Below, piece by piece: positions 19,648 through 29,157 of a DNA stretch of 64,000 nucleotides (position 1 is the first letter of the stretch; the number at the start of each line of letters is the position of its first letter). This stretch comes from Planctomycetota bacterium (GTDB lineage: Bacteria; Planctomycetota; Planctomycetia; Planctomycetales; Planctomycetaceae), in assembly GCA_003388505.1 (NCBI GenBank), contig QQVO01000010.1:62001-126000 (forward strand). Direction: 5' to 3'. The notes under the pieces are model-generated. The model ran no database searches and was not told the origin of the DNA. It worked only from the letters and a program-made list of their open reading frames with translations. The position numbers and the translations under genes were made by a program.

Positions 19648-20152
19648 ACCGCTCGCCGGCACGGAACTTCGCCGTTTCCGCCGGTTCGAGGCGCTCGATG
19701 CAGTTTGGCCGGTTTCATCCAATCTTCAAGAGGACTGGTTGACCTTCCCGACATCCCCCGCCATAATGAGCCGTTGACTTGCAATCGAGTGGTCGCAACT
19801 ACGCCCGGAGGAGTGATCGAGAAGGTTTTCGCACGCAATTCTGCAGTACGCCGATTCTCGATGGCATTGTGAAGTAACCGGGCGGGAAGGCACATTCGAG
19901 AGGACGCGGCCAGCCGTTCATTTCCAGGCCGCGTAAGTCTCCAAGCCTCAACATTTCCACAGCCCTGAAACCTCAGCAACGCAGGTGTGTTGCGCACACT
20001 CTTCGCAATCCGCGAAAGCGTGCGGTCTCCGTCTGAAGCAAAGGTTTTTGGTTTTGACCGACACTCTTCCGCACAACGCGGATTCGAACAACGGACGCAA
20101 GCCGCATCAGGATGTCCGGCCCGCGGCCTCTCCCCACGAAAGCGAGGACAAG
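19648..20152. other. 505-bp spacer before the ArsR-type regulator
   Basis: Nothing coding was recognised. Several frames are open for 60-140 codons, but all are GC-driven shadows without start signals or composition typical of the neighbours. Only a short stem (GCAAC...GTTGC around 19977-19995) stands out. The spacer must hold the promoter of the regulator at 20153. Confidence 0.55.
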
Positions 20153-20548
20153 ATGATTACCCCCGTCGCGGCGCCCCCCCGCGCGTCGCATCGTGAGTCC
20201 CGGTTCCCGGAACTCTCCCGGCGGCTCGAGAAGGACCTCGTACAGGTCTTCAAGCTGCTCGCTGACGAAACCCGGCTGAAGATCCTCCTCTACCTCACGC
20301 GCGAGGGGGAGTTGAACGTCACCGCCCTCTGCGACCGGCTGCACCAGAGCCAGCCGGCCGTCAGCCATCACCTGGCGCTGCTCCGCGACGCCCGCTTGAT
20401 TGAGCCCCGCCGGGACGGAAAACACAATTTCTATTCCGTGCAGAAGTCGCACTTCCATCACCTCATTCACCAGCTCTTCGAAAGCATGTCGGACAACGGC
20501 GACCACCCCGTCCGCATCGACGACCTGGTCATTACGCAGGAGAGTTAG
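20153..20548 (+). CDS. ArsR-family winged-helix transcriptional regulator
   Basis: 131 residues from ATG 20153, with AGCGAGGA a few bases upstream; the open frame extends further 5' without any domain content. The core VFKLLADETRLKILLYL, then LCDRLHQSQPAVSHHLALLR (recognition helix) and LIEPRRDGKHNFYSV (wing), is a textbook ArsR/SmtB fold. The classical metal-binding ELCVCDL box is replaced by ELNVTALCDRL with one cysteine, so metal sensing by the alpha3 site is not supported. The N-terminal ~30 residues are polar and probably disordered. No adjacent target gene is obvious. The TAG stop is the first triplet of a dispersed repeat element. Confidence 0.9.
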   Translation: MITPVAAPPRASHRESRFPELSRRLEKDLVQVFKLLADETRLKILLYLTREGELNVTALCDRLHQSQPAVSHHLALLRDARLIEPRRDGKHNFYSVQKSHFHHLIHQLFESMSDNGDHPVRIDDLVITQES

Positions 20549-20648
20549 AGCAAATTGCTCTACCATGTGTCCGCGTCGAGCGGTTTTTTTGGACTGTAGA
20601 ACCCGAGATTCCGCGAGACAGGACGTCAACACTCATTCGCAAAGCGCC
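20546..20648 (+). repeat. Dispersed ~105-bp element, copy A
   Basis: First of four copies (others at 23618-23722, 25677-25783 minus, 34850-34954 minus). It begins with the 17-nt palindrome TAGAGCAAATTGCTCTA (8-bp arms, one central base) whose first three bases are the stop codon of the ArsR gene. CCATGTGTCCGCGTCGAGCG and a GC-rich middle follow, and it ends at GCAAAGCGCC. This is the most diverged copy: it has seven T where the others have a mixed sequence, and its distal end lacks the TATAA. Confidence 0.85.
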
Positions 20649-20694
20649 CTCAGCGAACTCCTCGCCCGGCCTCCCGCGAATTACGATCTTCGCT

Positions 20695-20852
20695 GAAACC
20701 CGGTTTCCCAGAGAAACCGGGTTTCTTCACGCGCCGCTCCACGCCCCGGTTTCCAACCCGCTCATTCGTCCGCCGGTCGCCTTTTTTTCACGCTTTCGGT
20801 CTGATAAAACCGACCCATCGGGAAACCCGGTTTTCACGGAGAACCGGGTTTC
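20695..20852. promoter_or_regulatory. Twin identical hairpins in the carA leader
   Basis: Two strong hairpins share the same arms. Hairpin 1 (20695-20725) has 12-bp arms GAAACCCGGTTT / AAACCGGGTTTC around CCCAGAG. Hairpin 2 (20822-20852) has 11-bp arms GAAACCCGGTT / AACCGGGTTTC around TTCACGGAG. Between them lie a T7 tract (about 20782-20788) and a small stem TCGGT...ACCGA. Because arms are shared, alternative pairings between the two hairpins are possible, as in attenuators. Hairpin 2 ends 38 nt before the carA ATG. They may equally be two copies of a repeat acting as terminators of the upstream gene. Confidence 0.5.
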
Positions 20853-20890
20853 TTCTCCATCTGGACCACACCACGCGCCTCAACTTGCTC

Positions 20891-22042
<1,152 letters not shown>

Positions 22043-22175
22043 TCTCCCCCTGCAGAGAAATCGCCAACCACTTCGTATCCGCGCACGGAATACCCATCCC
22101 CCAACGGGTTGCCGTTTCGCAAGAGTCTTGCCAGTTCCCATCCCTTACCAACCACCCACGCCCCACTATCAACCC

Positions 22176-22643
22176 ATGGCCACCGAACGCACGCTCATCC
22201 TCTTCAAACCCGACGCCGTCCAGCGCAGACTCTGCGGACGTTTGCTCTCACGCATCGAAGAGCGCGGCTTCAAAATCATCGGCCTCAAGATGCTGAATGT
22301 CACGACTGAACTCGCGCGCGAGCACTACGCCGAGCACGTAAAGAAGCCGTTCTATCCGCTCCTTGAAGAGTTCATCACCGCCGCACCCGTGGTCGCCCTG
22401 GTTGTGGAGGGACCGGAGGCCATCCGCGTGGTGCGGGACATGATGGGTTCCACGAACGGACGCGACGCCGCTCCCGGAACGATCCGCGGCGACTACGGCG
22501 TCTCACGCCAGATGAACCTCATCCACGGCAGCGACGGCCCCGAAGCGGCCCAGCGTGAAATTTCCATCTACTTCCGCGACGAAGAGATCTGCGCCTACGA
22601 ACCAACCCTCGGCCACTGGGTCTGCGCCGACGACGAAAGATAG
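22176..22643 (+). CDS. ndk: Nucleoside diphosphate kinase
   Basis: 155 residues from ATG 22176, aligned to the family start (ERTLILFKPDAVQR). It transfers the gamma phosphate of ATP to other NDPs through a phosphohistidine. The active-site His is His117 in NLIHGSD, and the nucleotide-binding MGSTNGRDAAPGTIRGDYG stretch is intact. The C-terminal CAYEPTLGHWV is the usual Kpn-loop-distal tail. Length is normal. It lies 133 bp after carA on the same strand, so two pyrimidine and nucleotide genes are neighbours. An unrelated amidase gene follows 92 bp later. Confidence 0.97.
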   Translation: MATERTLILFKPDAVQRRLCGRLLSRIEERGFKIIGLKMLNVTTELAREHYAEHVKKPFYPLLEEFITAAPVVALVVEGPEAIRVVRDMMGSTNGRDAAPGTIRGDYGVSRQMNLIHGSDGPEAAQREISIYFRDEEICAYEPTLGHWVCADDER

Positions 22644-22735
22644 CGCCGTTTAATCGCGACCCACACGGGAGCGCTCATTGGCGCTGCCAGCGTTCCAAGC
22701 GCGAAAGAAGAACCTCCCGTCGAAAGCACCTTCCC

Positions 22736-23620
22736 ATGCCGGCTGACGACATCGTCCGCATCGCTCTCATCCAGCGGCCCGCCGGCCTCGATCCGCAGGC
22801 CAATCTCGATGCGACGCTCGCCGATCTCCGCGCCGCGGCGTCCCAGGGAGGTCAGATCCTCTGCACGCAGGAACTCTTTCGCTCGCAATACTTCTGCCAG
22901 AGCGAAAACCACGCCCACTTCGATCTGGCCGAACCGATCCCGGGGCCCACAACCGAAGCCCTCTCCGCCCTCGCCCGCGAACACGGCGTGGTCATTGTCG
23001 GTTCGCTCTTCGAACGCCGCGCTCCGGGGCTGTACCACAACACCGCCGTCGTCATCGACGCCGGCGGCGACCTGCTGGGCCGCTACCGCAAGATGCACAT
23101 CCCCGACGACCCGCTCTTCTACGAGAAATTCTACTTCACGCCCGGCGACCTCGGTTTTCGCACGTTCGATACGAAGTTCGGCCGCATCGGCGTGTTGATC
23201 TGCTGGGACCAGTGGTATCCCGAAGCGGCCCGCGCCACGGCCCTGCAGGGCGCAGAGATCCTGCTCTATCCCACCGCCATCGGATGGCATCCCGCCGAGA
23301 AATCGCAGTTCGGGCAGGCGCAGCACTCCTCCTGGGAAACCATGCAGCGCAGCCATGCCATCGCCAACGGCGTCTTCGTCGCAGCCCCCAACCGCGTCGG
23401 CCACGAGGGAGACCCGGAGGGAGGAATCGAGTTCTGGGGCCAGAGTTTCATTTGCGACCCGGCCGGAACGGTCTTGAAACGGGGCGGCAGCGATCACGCT
23501 GAGATCATCCTCGCCGACTGCGACTTCTCGATGATCGACGCCCACCGCACCCACTGGCCCTTCCTCCGAGACCGCCGCATCGACGCCTACGAGGGTCTCT
23601 CACAGCGATACCTCGATTAG
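22736..23620 (+). CDS. aguB: N-carbamoylputrescine amidase (nitrilase superfamily)
   Basis: 294 residues. The protein hydrolyses N-carbamoylputrescine to putrescine, CO2 and ammonia, the last step of the plant-type arginine decarboxylase route. The nitrilase catalytic triad is present: Glu46 (QELFRSQYF), Lys119 (RYRKMHIPDD) and Cys156 (VLICWDQWYPEAAR). IGWHPAEK and QRSHAIANGVFVAAPNRVG match the N-carbamoylputrescine amidase subfamily specifically. The partner, agmatine deiminase, is encoded 568 bp downstream on the same strand, which supports the assignment. The pair is separated by repeat DNA, and the stop codon TAG is the first triplet of dispersed repeat copy B. Confidence 0.94.
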   Translation: MPADDIVRIALIQRPAGLDPQANLDATLADLRAAASQGGQILCTQELFRSQYFCQSENHAHFDLAEPIPGPTTEALSALAREHGVVIVGSLFERRAPGLYHNTAVVIDAGGDLLGRYRKMHIPDDPLFYEKFYFTPGDLGFRTFDTKFGRIGVLICWDQWYPEAARATALQGAEILLYPTAIGWHPAEKSQFGQAQHSSWETMQRSHAIANGVFVAAPNRVGHEGDPEGGIEFWGQSFICDPAGTVLKRGGSDHAEIILADCDFSMIDAHRTHWPFLRDRRIDAYEGLSQRYLD

Positions 23621-23722
23621 AGCAAATTGCTCTACCATGTGTCCGCGTCGAGCGGTGTTCGGACTGTCGAGGACGAGAGTCCGCGAGACAGATCGCCAAC
23701 ACTGACTTGCAAAGCGCTATAA
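23618..23722 (+). repeat. Dispersed ~105-bp element, copy B (best reference copy)
   Basis: Begins at the TAG stop of aguB with the palindrome TAGAGCAAATTGCTCTA (23618-23634) and ends GCAAAGCGCTATAA. The two ends are imperfect inverted repeats: TTA-AGC-TTGC at the left can pair with GCAA-GCT-TAA at the right. The middle contains GGACT...AGTCC and TGTCCGCG...CGCGAGACA stems. From the ATG at 23637 an uninterrupted 22-codon frame runs to TGA (peptide MCPRRAVFGLSRTRVRETD plus RQH). Confidence 0.9.
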
Positions 23723-23853
23723 CGAGCCCCAACCCACAACCTGATCCCTGGGGATCGCATCCGCGACGGAAGCACAAGCCTACCCAATGGACAGTTCGAC
23801 ACCGCGCGCAGAGAACAAGTCCGCCATGACCATCGAGAGACGCACGAACGCTG

Positions 23854-23950
23854 TCGTCTACGGACATCTCTCGATCCCCGATGGAGTGACTCTCCGAGAG
23901 GATCGAATGGAACGCGGATGCCCACGGATTGGACCGATTTTCCCTGATTG
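23854..23950 (+). repeat. Second dispersed repeat family (R2), copy 1
   Basis: About 97 bp that realigns without gaps to 57461-57557 at a little over 80 % identity counted by eye. The best block is TCGAATGGAACGCGGATG, with CATCTCTCGA and CCACGGAT also shared. Both copies are in non-coding spacers and in the same orientation. Confidence 0.8.
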
Positions 23951-24020
23951 TTTCCTTGGGTGTCGACGCCATGCGCTCTTGGATCAATGCAGTCTCGGCG
24001 CTGCCGCCTCTTGAGGAATA

Positions 24021-24136
24021 CCCCCTAATCCGTGCTGATCCGCCGAATCCGCGAAAATCTGTGTCCTATTCGAGGATCCCTTGGGCCTGGTTTCCCGGGG
24101 CCGGGCCGTAGCCGAGTTGGGTGTAGCTGACAGCAC
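24021..24136 (+). repeat. Third dispersed repeat family (R3), copy 1
   Basis: About 115 bp related in inverted orientation to 44561-44688. Shared blocks include AATCCGTGCTGATCCGCCGA, ATCCCTTGGGCC and GCCGAGTTG...CTGACAG. A partial relative (CCGCGAAATCCGCGGTCTAT) is seen near 57650. Together with copy B and the R2 copy, this fills most of the 568-bp spacer between aguB and aguA. The last part of that spacer is a CTCCGTGCCTCAGTGCCTCC motif just before the aguA ATG. Confidence 0.78.
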
Positions 24137-24188
24137 ACGAACGTCGCCTGACCCCCTCCGTGCCTCAGTGCCTCCGTGGTAAAAACCG

Positions 24189-25247
24189 ATGCCTCATCAA
24201 CCCCCTCTCCCCACCTCGCTCGGCTATCGCATGCCGGCCGAATGGGAGCCGCACGAAGCCACCTGGCTCTCCTGGCCGCATAACGAACAGACCTGGCCGG
24301 GCGCCTTCGAGCCGATTCCTGATCTCTTTGCACAGATCACCGCCGTCCTCACCGAATCCGAACTCGTCCGCATCAACGTCGCCGACGCGGAGAGGGCGGA
24401 AGACGTCTCGCAACTTCTTAAGCGCGGCGGCGTCCATCCCGATGCGGTCCGCTTTCACTTCAACCCGACCAACGACGCCTGGGTCCGCGATCACGGTCCG
24501 ATCTACATCGTGCGAGAGGACACCGCCGCCGATTCCCCGCGGGCGATCCTCGACTGGCATTACAACGCCTGGGGCGGCAAATATCCGCCCTACGATCTCG
24601 ACAACGCCGTCCCCTCCCGCATCGCTGAGGAATCGGGCGAACCCCGCTTTGAGCCGGGAATGGTCCTCGAAGGCGGCTCCATCGACGTCAACGGCCGCGG
24701 CGCATTGCTGACGACCGAATCCTGCCTGCTCAATCCCAACCGCAATCCCGATCTTTCGCGGGACCAGATCGAGCAAGCGCTCAAAGACAACCTCGGCGTC
24801 ACGCACATCCTCTGGCTGGGCGACGGCATCGCCGGCGACGACACCGACGGCCACGTCGACGACCTCACGCGTTTCGTTTCGCCCGACACGGTCGTCACCG
24901 TCGTCGAGGAAGACCCACAGGACGAGAACTACCAGCCACTGCAGGAGAACCTCGCCCGCCTTAAGTCGATGACCGATCAGGACGGCAAACCGCTCCGAGT
25001 CGTCACCCTGCCGATGCCGCGAGCGATCTACTTCGACGACCGCCGCCTCCCCGCCAGCTACGCCAACTTCTACATCGCCAACCGCCGCGTCCTCGTCCCG
25101 GTCTTCGGCGACAAGCACGACCAGCCGGCCCTGGAGACGTTGCAGACGCTCTTCCCCGACCGTCTCGTCGTCGGCATCGACTGCACCCCCCTCGTCTGGG
25201 GCCTCGGCGCCATCCACTGCGCCACCCAGCAGCAACCGGCCGTCTGA
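24189..25247 (+). CDS. aguA: Agmatine deiminase
   Basis: 352 residues. Converts agmatine to N-carbamoylputrescine and ammonia, the step before AguB. The guanidine-modifying fold motifs are present: MPAEWEPHEATWLSWPHN at the N-terminus, NDAWVRDHGP, FEPGMVLEGGSIDVNGRG, GDDTDGHVDDLTRFV (catalytic His) and the terminal GLGAIHCATQQ with nucleophile Cys344. Length is normal. The start has no strong ribosome site; the 40 bases before it are a low-complexity CTCCGTGCCTC-type repeat common in such genomes. With aguB it forms a complete agmatine-to-putrescine route. No arginine decarboxylase gene is in the window. Confidence 0.95.
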   Translation: MPHQPPLPTSLGYRMPAEWEPHEATWLSWPHNEQTWPGAFEPIPDLFAQITAVLTESELVRINVADAERAEDVSQLLKRGGVHPDAVRFHFNPTNDAWVRDHGPIYIVREDTAADSPRAILDWHYNAWGGKYPPYDLDNAVPSRIAEESGEPRFEPGMVLEGGSIDVNGRGALLTTESCLLNPNRNPDLSRDQIEQALKDNLGVTHILWLGDGIAGDDTDGHVDDLTRFVSPDTVVTVVEEDPQDENYQPLQENLARLKSMTDQDGKPLRVVTLPMPRAIYFDDRRLPASYANFYIANRRVLVPVFGDKHDQPALETLQTLFPDRLVVGIDCTPLVWGLGAIHCATQQQPAV

Positions 25248-25926
25248 ATCGAACGCCGGCCCGCATCAGGCGGCGAGCGGCCGGCATCAGCCGGCCGATG
25301 CGCTGGAGCGATCAACCCGCAGCGGAAGCTGTGAAACGTGCCTCCCCACGTCCGGACTCAGCCCTCTCTGCGTCTCCGCGCCTCTGCGAGACCCAACCCC
25401 CGGCGCAACCATGCCCGAAACACAGAGGCCCCCGAATCTGCACCACTCAATGGCAGACCCGCCCCGTGCGCACCCCGTGCGGCTCCCCTGTCTTTCGCAG
25501 CTCTTCAATGACCGCAACAGTCGTCCGCATCCTCCAAATAGTAAAGACTTCAAAGACTTGCCAATTCTCCCCGCAAAATCGCCCCTCAACTCTACGGACG
25601 AGCGCTCGCCCCAAACGGTTCTCCCAGCCGCAGTTCAGTCCCCGCGCACCCCCACGTCAGGCATGCCGGCAACGAGTTATCGCGCTTTGCAAAACCAGCG
25701 TTGGCGATCTGTCTCGCGGATTCTCGTCCTCGACAGTCCAAACTCCGCTCGACGCGGACACATGGTAGAGCAATTTGCTCTAACCGTCCCCGAGCGCTCT
25801 TCATCCGAGTATGACCGCCTGCGAGGAACTTCACCGGGCTGGGGCCCCGTTCCACCGCCTGATAAGCTGATCGAATACCAATCCCGCATGGGCTTCATCT
25901 CAACCAACTGCTGAAGTCGATCCCGA
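25248..25926. other. 679-bp spacer with repeats
   Basis: No gene was recognised. The spacer holds a GGCCGGCATCAGCCGGCC palindrome (about 25279-25296), a CTCTGCGTCTCCGCGCCTCTG low-complexity stretch (about 25354) and dispersed element copy C (25677-25783). It must also carry the promoter of the propeller/cytochrome gene at 25927. Open frames here have no coding character. Confidence 0.6.
25677..25783 (-). repeat. Dispersed ~105-bp element, copy C (inverted)
   Basis: Reverse-complement orientation relative to copies A and B. It runs from TTATCGCGCTTTGCAA to the palindrome TAGAGCAATTTGCTCTA (25766-25782). The 22-codon frame is retained with V-to-E and V-to-I changes, but here the TGA is lost and the frame runs on for a few codons. 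It lies in a spacer and does not touch a gene. Confidence 0.88.
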
Positions 25927-28900
25927 ATGAATCGCCTTTACTCACTCGTCTGCATTCTGATCGCTCCCGCAGCCGCGAGCGCCGACGAGCCGCCGCGATC
26001 CCTCGATCCGCGGATCAAGATCGAACTCTTCGCCGAGCAGCCACAGGTCCGCACGCCCACCGGCGTCGACGTCGACCGTCAGGGCCGCGTCTGGGTCATC
26101 GAGAGCAACACGCACTTCCGACCCGACGACTACGACGGTCACCCCAGCGACCGGTTGCTCATCATGACCGACACCGACGGTGACGGCCGCGCTGACGAGG
26201 TAAAGACCTTCGCCGACGGCTTCACCCACGCCATGAGCGTCGCCGTCCGCCCGGTGTGGATGGATCGGGTGCTGGTCGAGAGTCGAGAGACGAGCATCGA
26301 GAGCGATCGGAGATCCGAGGAATCACCCTCGACCCTGGATTCTCGTCCCTCGCCCCAAGTCTTCCTCGCCACCCGCCGCGAAATCCTTCTCCTCGAAGAC
26401 ACCGACGGCGACGACCAGTGCGACCGGCAGACCGTTCTCGTCCGGCTGGAAACCGAAGGCGACTACCCCCACAACGGACTCGCCGGCTTCGCCTTCGACG
26501 CCCTCGGCTGGATGTACTTCGGATTCGGAGAAAACCTCGGCGCGCCGTATCGGCTTGAAAGCAGAGAGTTCAGAGCCGAGAGCCAAGAGAAAGACGGCGA
26601 ATCGGGCGATGACGCGGATACCGACTCCACTCCTGGCTCTCCCCTCTCAGCTCGCCCCGCTTCCCTCTCCGGCGGTGGGGAAGGGGGCAACCTGTACCGG
26701 ATGCGGCCTGACGGAACGCAGCTCTCGCATTGGGCGACCGGGTTCTGGAATCCGCACGCCTCGTGCGTCGACGCATTCGGCCGACTGTTCACCGTCGACA
26801 ACGATCCGGACAGTCTGCCTCCCTGCCGACTGCTGCATATCATCGAGGGCGGCGATTACGGCTACCGATTCCGCAACGGCCGCAAAGGGCTGCATCCCTT
26901 CACCGCCTGGAACGGGGAAATCCCCGGCACCCTCCCGATGGTCGCCGGCACGGGCGAAGCGCCCAGCGGCATCCTCGCCTACGAACACGACGCCTTCCCC
27001 GAGGAGTATCTCGGCAACCTCATCGTCACCAGCTGGGGCGACCACCGCATCGACCGCTTCGTCCTCAAACCAAAAGGCGCCTCATTCGAATCAATCGCCG
27101 AGCCGCTGATCCAGGGGGGCGAGAACTTCCGCCCCGTCGGCATCGCCCTCGCTCCCGACGGCAGCCTCTACTGCAGCGACTGGGTCCTCCGGGACTACAA
27201 CCTGCACGGGCAGGGACGCGTGTGGCGGATTTCGGCGGTCGAAGAGCAGACAGCGCCGACAGATCAGAAAAACGGATCGGCGTCCGCATACATCCACGAG
27301 CGGCGAGCGAAAGCGCGGGAATTGAATAGGACTCGGGAGGGCTGGAATGTGCTGACCGACACGCTTTCGGATGTGAATGCATCGGCTCGCGCGCGCATCG
27401 AAGCGCTCTGGGCAATTTGTGTTCTGCCGGATGATGTCGGTCCATTGTTCAAGCAGGAACCGCCCGAACAGGCTCCGATTGCCTACGCTTTTGACGAAGT
27501 AGCCATCGAAGCTGCCCGATTGCTTGCTTCCCCCAGATTCTCGCTGGAAGGCATACCGGAAGACACCTTCTGGTTCGAACGGACGGACGGGAGGACCTAC
27601 TTCCGTTCTCCACCGAACGGCGAGGTAGACAAGACCCAACTCATTCACTTTCACGCGGCTCTCGCATGGAATCCGTTTCCACAGCAGGATCTCTTGTACT
27701 ACGAAGAGAGCGTTCATGTGAATGAAGATCCAGAGTACTACGTTACGGACCCGTTCGCGTTTGCGTCAGAGATTCACTATCGACTCCAAGCTTATGATTC
27801 CGCGCAGGAACTTCTGATTGGCGTCCTTGAGCACGAGCCCGGTTGCATTTTGTCCTTCACAAATCTTGAGTTGAGAGAGGTGTATTACCTTCTCGCCGCG
27901 CGCAGATTGAATCCGGAGTTCGAGGACTACGTGACGTATGGTCTGTCCAATGAGTACCCAGAAGTACGTCGCTCGGCCGTCCAGTGGGCCGCTGAGGAAG
28001 GGATGACCGACCTCCGGCCGCAGGTGGAGGCGGTGTTGCAGTCGGAGCCGATGACGACGGACCTCTTCCTCGCCACGCTCGCCGCGCTGGAAATGCTCGA
28101 CGGAAAAGATCCGAAAGACTTTGATCAGACGCCGGCCGGGCAGTACGTTTTGCCGTTGCTCAAGGACGCAGAGACGCCGGCTTCCGTGAAAGTGCAGGCC
28201 CTGCGGTTAGTTGACCCGGCAGACGAAGGGCTCGATCAGCCATTGCTGGAACAACTCCTGACCTCCGACGATCGCGCACTACGCCTCGAAGCCCTCCGCA
28301 CGCTCGCGGCTTCGCCCTACGCAACGGCAGACAGACTCCTCGCACTGGCCGGCGATGATGACGAGACCGACATCATCCGCGCTGAAGCGATCTTGGGACT
28401 GGCGCACGCCGTTCTGCGGAACGGTGATTCTGCGAAAACCGTCGATGCGATGTTCGACCTCCTGCTCACGCTCACGCCGCCCCTGCAAATTGAGATGCTC
28501 CGCTCGCTCCGTGCGGCCGCCCTGCGAGAGCCGGATCTCGCGGAAGCGCTCGTCAATGGCGTGCTCGAACAGCCTGATCCGGAGGGCGGTTGGGCGGAGA
28601 TCGAGGCGCAGCTTGCTCTGCTCTCGCCCGACGGCAGGCCTCAATCGTCCAACGAAGTTGACCGTAGTAACCGGCCGCAGACCGACGACGAATGGCGAAC
28701 GGCGTTGCAACACGAAGGAGACGATGGTGAAGCGCAACGCCGGGCCGCCGGACGCCGGGTCTTCTTCCACCCCAACGGACCTGCCTGTTACAAGTGCCAC
28801 ACGGTCAACGGCCGTGGGGGGCGGATCGGTCCGGACCTGTCGAACATCGGGCGGTCGAGTTCACGCGAGAAGCTGATCGACTCCATATTGGAGCCGAGCA

Positions 28901-29157
28901 AGGAGGTCGCTCCGCAGTTCACGACGTGGAATATGCTCGATACCGGGGGCGTTGTGCATACCGGGATGATTGTCCACGAGAACAAGGGCAAGACAGTCCT
29001 GGGCGACGCCGACGGCAAGACAACCGAACTGGAAACAATCGACATCGACCTCCGCACGCCGCTGCGGACTTCGGTGATGCCGGAGAAGCTGGAAGACCGG
29101 ATGACAGTCCAGGAATTCCGCGATCTGCTCGCGTTCCTTCAGTCGCTGGGAAGCTGA
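25927..29157 (+). CDS. Exported beta-propeller/HEAT/cytochrome c protein (PVC-type membrane-bound dehydrogenase)
   Basis: 1,076 residues with a short signal peptide (LVCILIAPAAASA). The N-terminal half is the PVC-type dehydrogenase propeller (VDVDRQGRVWVIESNTH, DTDGDGRADEVKTFADGF, FTVDNDPDS, SWGDHRIDRF, GIALAPDGSLYCSDWV). HEAT-like helices follow at about 640-900. A heme c site CYKCH (Cys954, Cys957, His958) opens a DUF/Haem-bd1-type domain with GPDLSNIG and ILEPSKEV. The protein is expected in the periplasm, oxidising an unknown sugar-like substrate and passing electrons to the heme. Two palindromic insertions add low-complexity residues at about 111-144 and 211-252. Residues about 445-690 use noticeably more A/T-ending codons than the rest, hinting at different ancestry. 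Confidence 0.9.
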   Translation: MNRLYSLVCILIAPAAASADEPPRSLDPRIKIELFAEQPQVRTPTGVDVDRQGRVWVIESNTHFRPDDYDGHPSDRLLIMTDTDGDGRADEVKTFADGFTHAMSVAVRPVWMDRVLVESRETSIESDRRSEESPSTLDSRPSPQVFLATRREILLLEDTDGDDQCDRQTVLVRLETEGDYPHNGLAGFAFDALGWMYFGFGENLGAPYRLESREFRAESQEKDGESGDDADTDSTPGSPLSARPASLSGGGEGGNLYRMRPDGTQLSHWATGFWNPHASCVDAFGRLFTVDNDPDSLPPCRLLHIIEGGDYGYRFRNGRKGLHPFTAWNGEIPGTLPMVAGTGEAPSGILAYEHDAFPEEYLGNLIVTSWGDHRIDRFVLKPKGASFESIAEPLIQGGENFRPVGIALAPDGSLYCSDWVLRDYNLHGQGRVWRISAVEEQTAPTDQKNGSASAYIHERRAKARELNRTREGWNVLTDTLSDVNASARARIEALWAICVLPDDVGPLFKQEPPEQAPIAYAFDEVAIEAARLLASPRFSLEGIPEDTFWFERTDGRTYFRSPPNGEVDKTQLIHFHAALAWNPFPQQDLLYYEESVHVNEDPEYYVTDPFAFASEIHYRLQAYDSAQELLIGVLEHEPGCILSFTNLELREVYYLLAARRLNPEFEDYVTYGLSNEYPEVRRSAVQWAAEEGMTDLRPQVEAVLQSEPMTTDLFLATLAALEMLDGKDPKDFDQTPAGQYVLPLLKDAETPASVKVQALRLVDPADEGLDQPLLEQLLTSDDRALRLEALRTLAASPYATADRLLALAGDDDETDIIRAEAILGLAHAVLRNGDSAKTVDAMFDLLLTLTPPLQIEMLRSLRAAALREPDLAEALVNGVLEQPDPEGGWAEIEAQLALLSPDGRPQSSNEVDRSNRPQTDDEWRTALQHEGDDGEAQRRAAGRRVFFHPNGPACYKCHTVNGRGGRIGPDLSNIGRSSSREKLIDSILEPSKEVAPQFTTWNMLDTGGVVHTGMIVHENKGKTVLGDADGKTTELETIDIDLRTPLRTSVMPEKLEDRMTVQEFRDLLAFLQSLGS
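26258..26358. repeat. In-frame palindromic insertion 1 in the propeller gene
   Basis: Encodes a polar insert (LVESRETSIESDRRSEES...) between AVRPVW and VFLATRREILLL, which are contiguous in typical family members. The DNA is an imperfect inverted repeat: CGAGAGACGAGCATCGAGAG on the left matches about 15 of 20 positions of the reverse complement of CCCTGGATTCTCGTCCCTCG on the right. The frame is preserved. Confidence 0.6.
26557..26682. repeat. In-frame palindromic insertion 2 in the propeller gene
   Basis: Encodes a polar, Ser/Glu/Pro-rich insert between GENLGAPYRL and GGNLYRMRPDG. The left arm AGAGCCGAGAGCCAAGAG resembles the reverse complement of CTCCTGGCTCTCCCCTCT on the right. It is compositionally similar to insertion 1 and again keeps the frame. 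Confidence 0.6.

Noticed and set aside
23618-23722. 3-bp target-site duplication (CGA) flanking element copy B
   Set aside because: Only copy B shows it; the flanks of copies A, C and D do not. It is probably chance.
25298-25768. Possible gene in the 25.2-25.9 kb spacer
   Set aside because: The open frame runs through a dispersed repeat copy and low-complexity CTCTGCG sequence, has no ribosome site and no domain.
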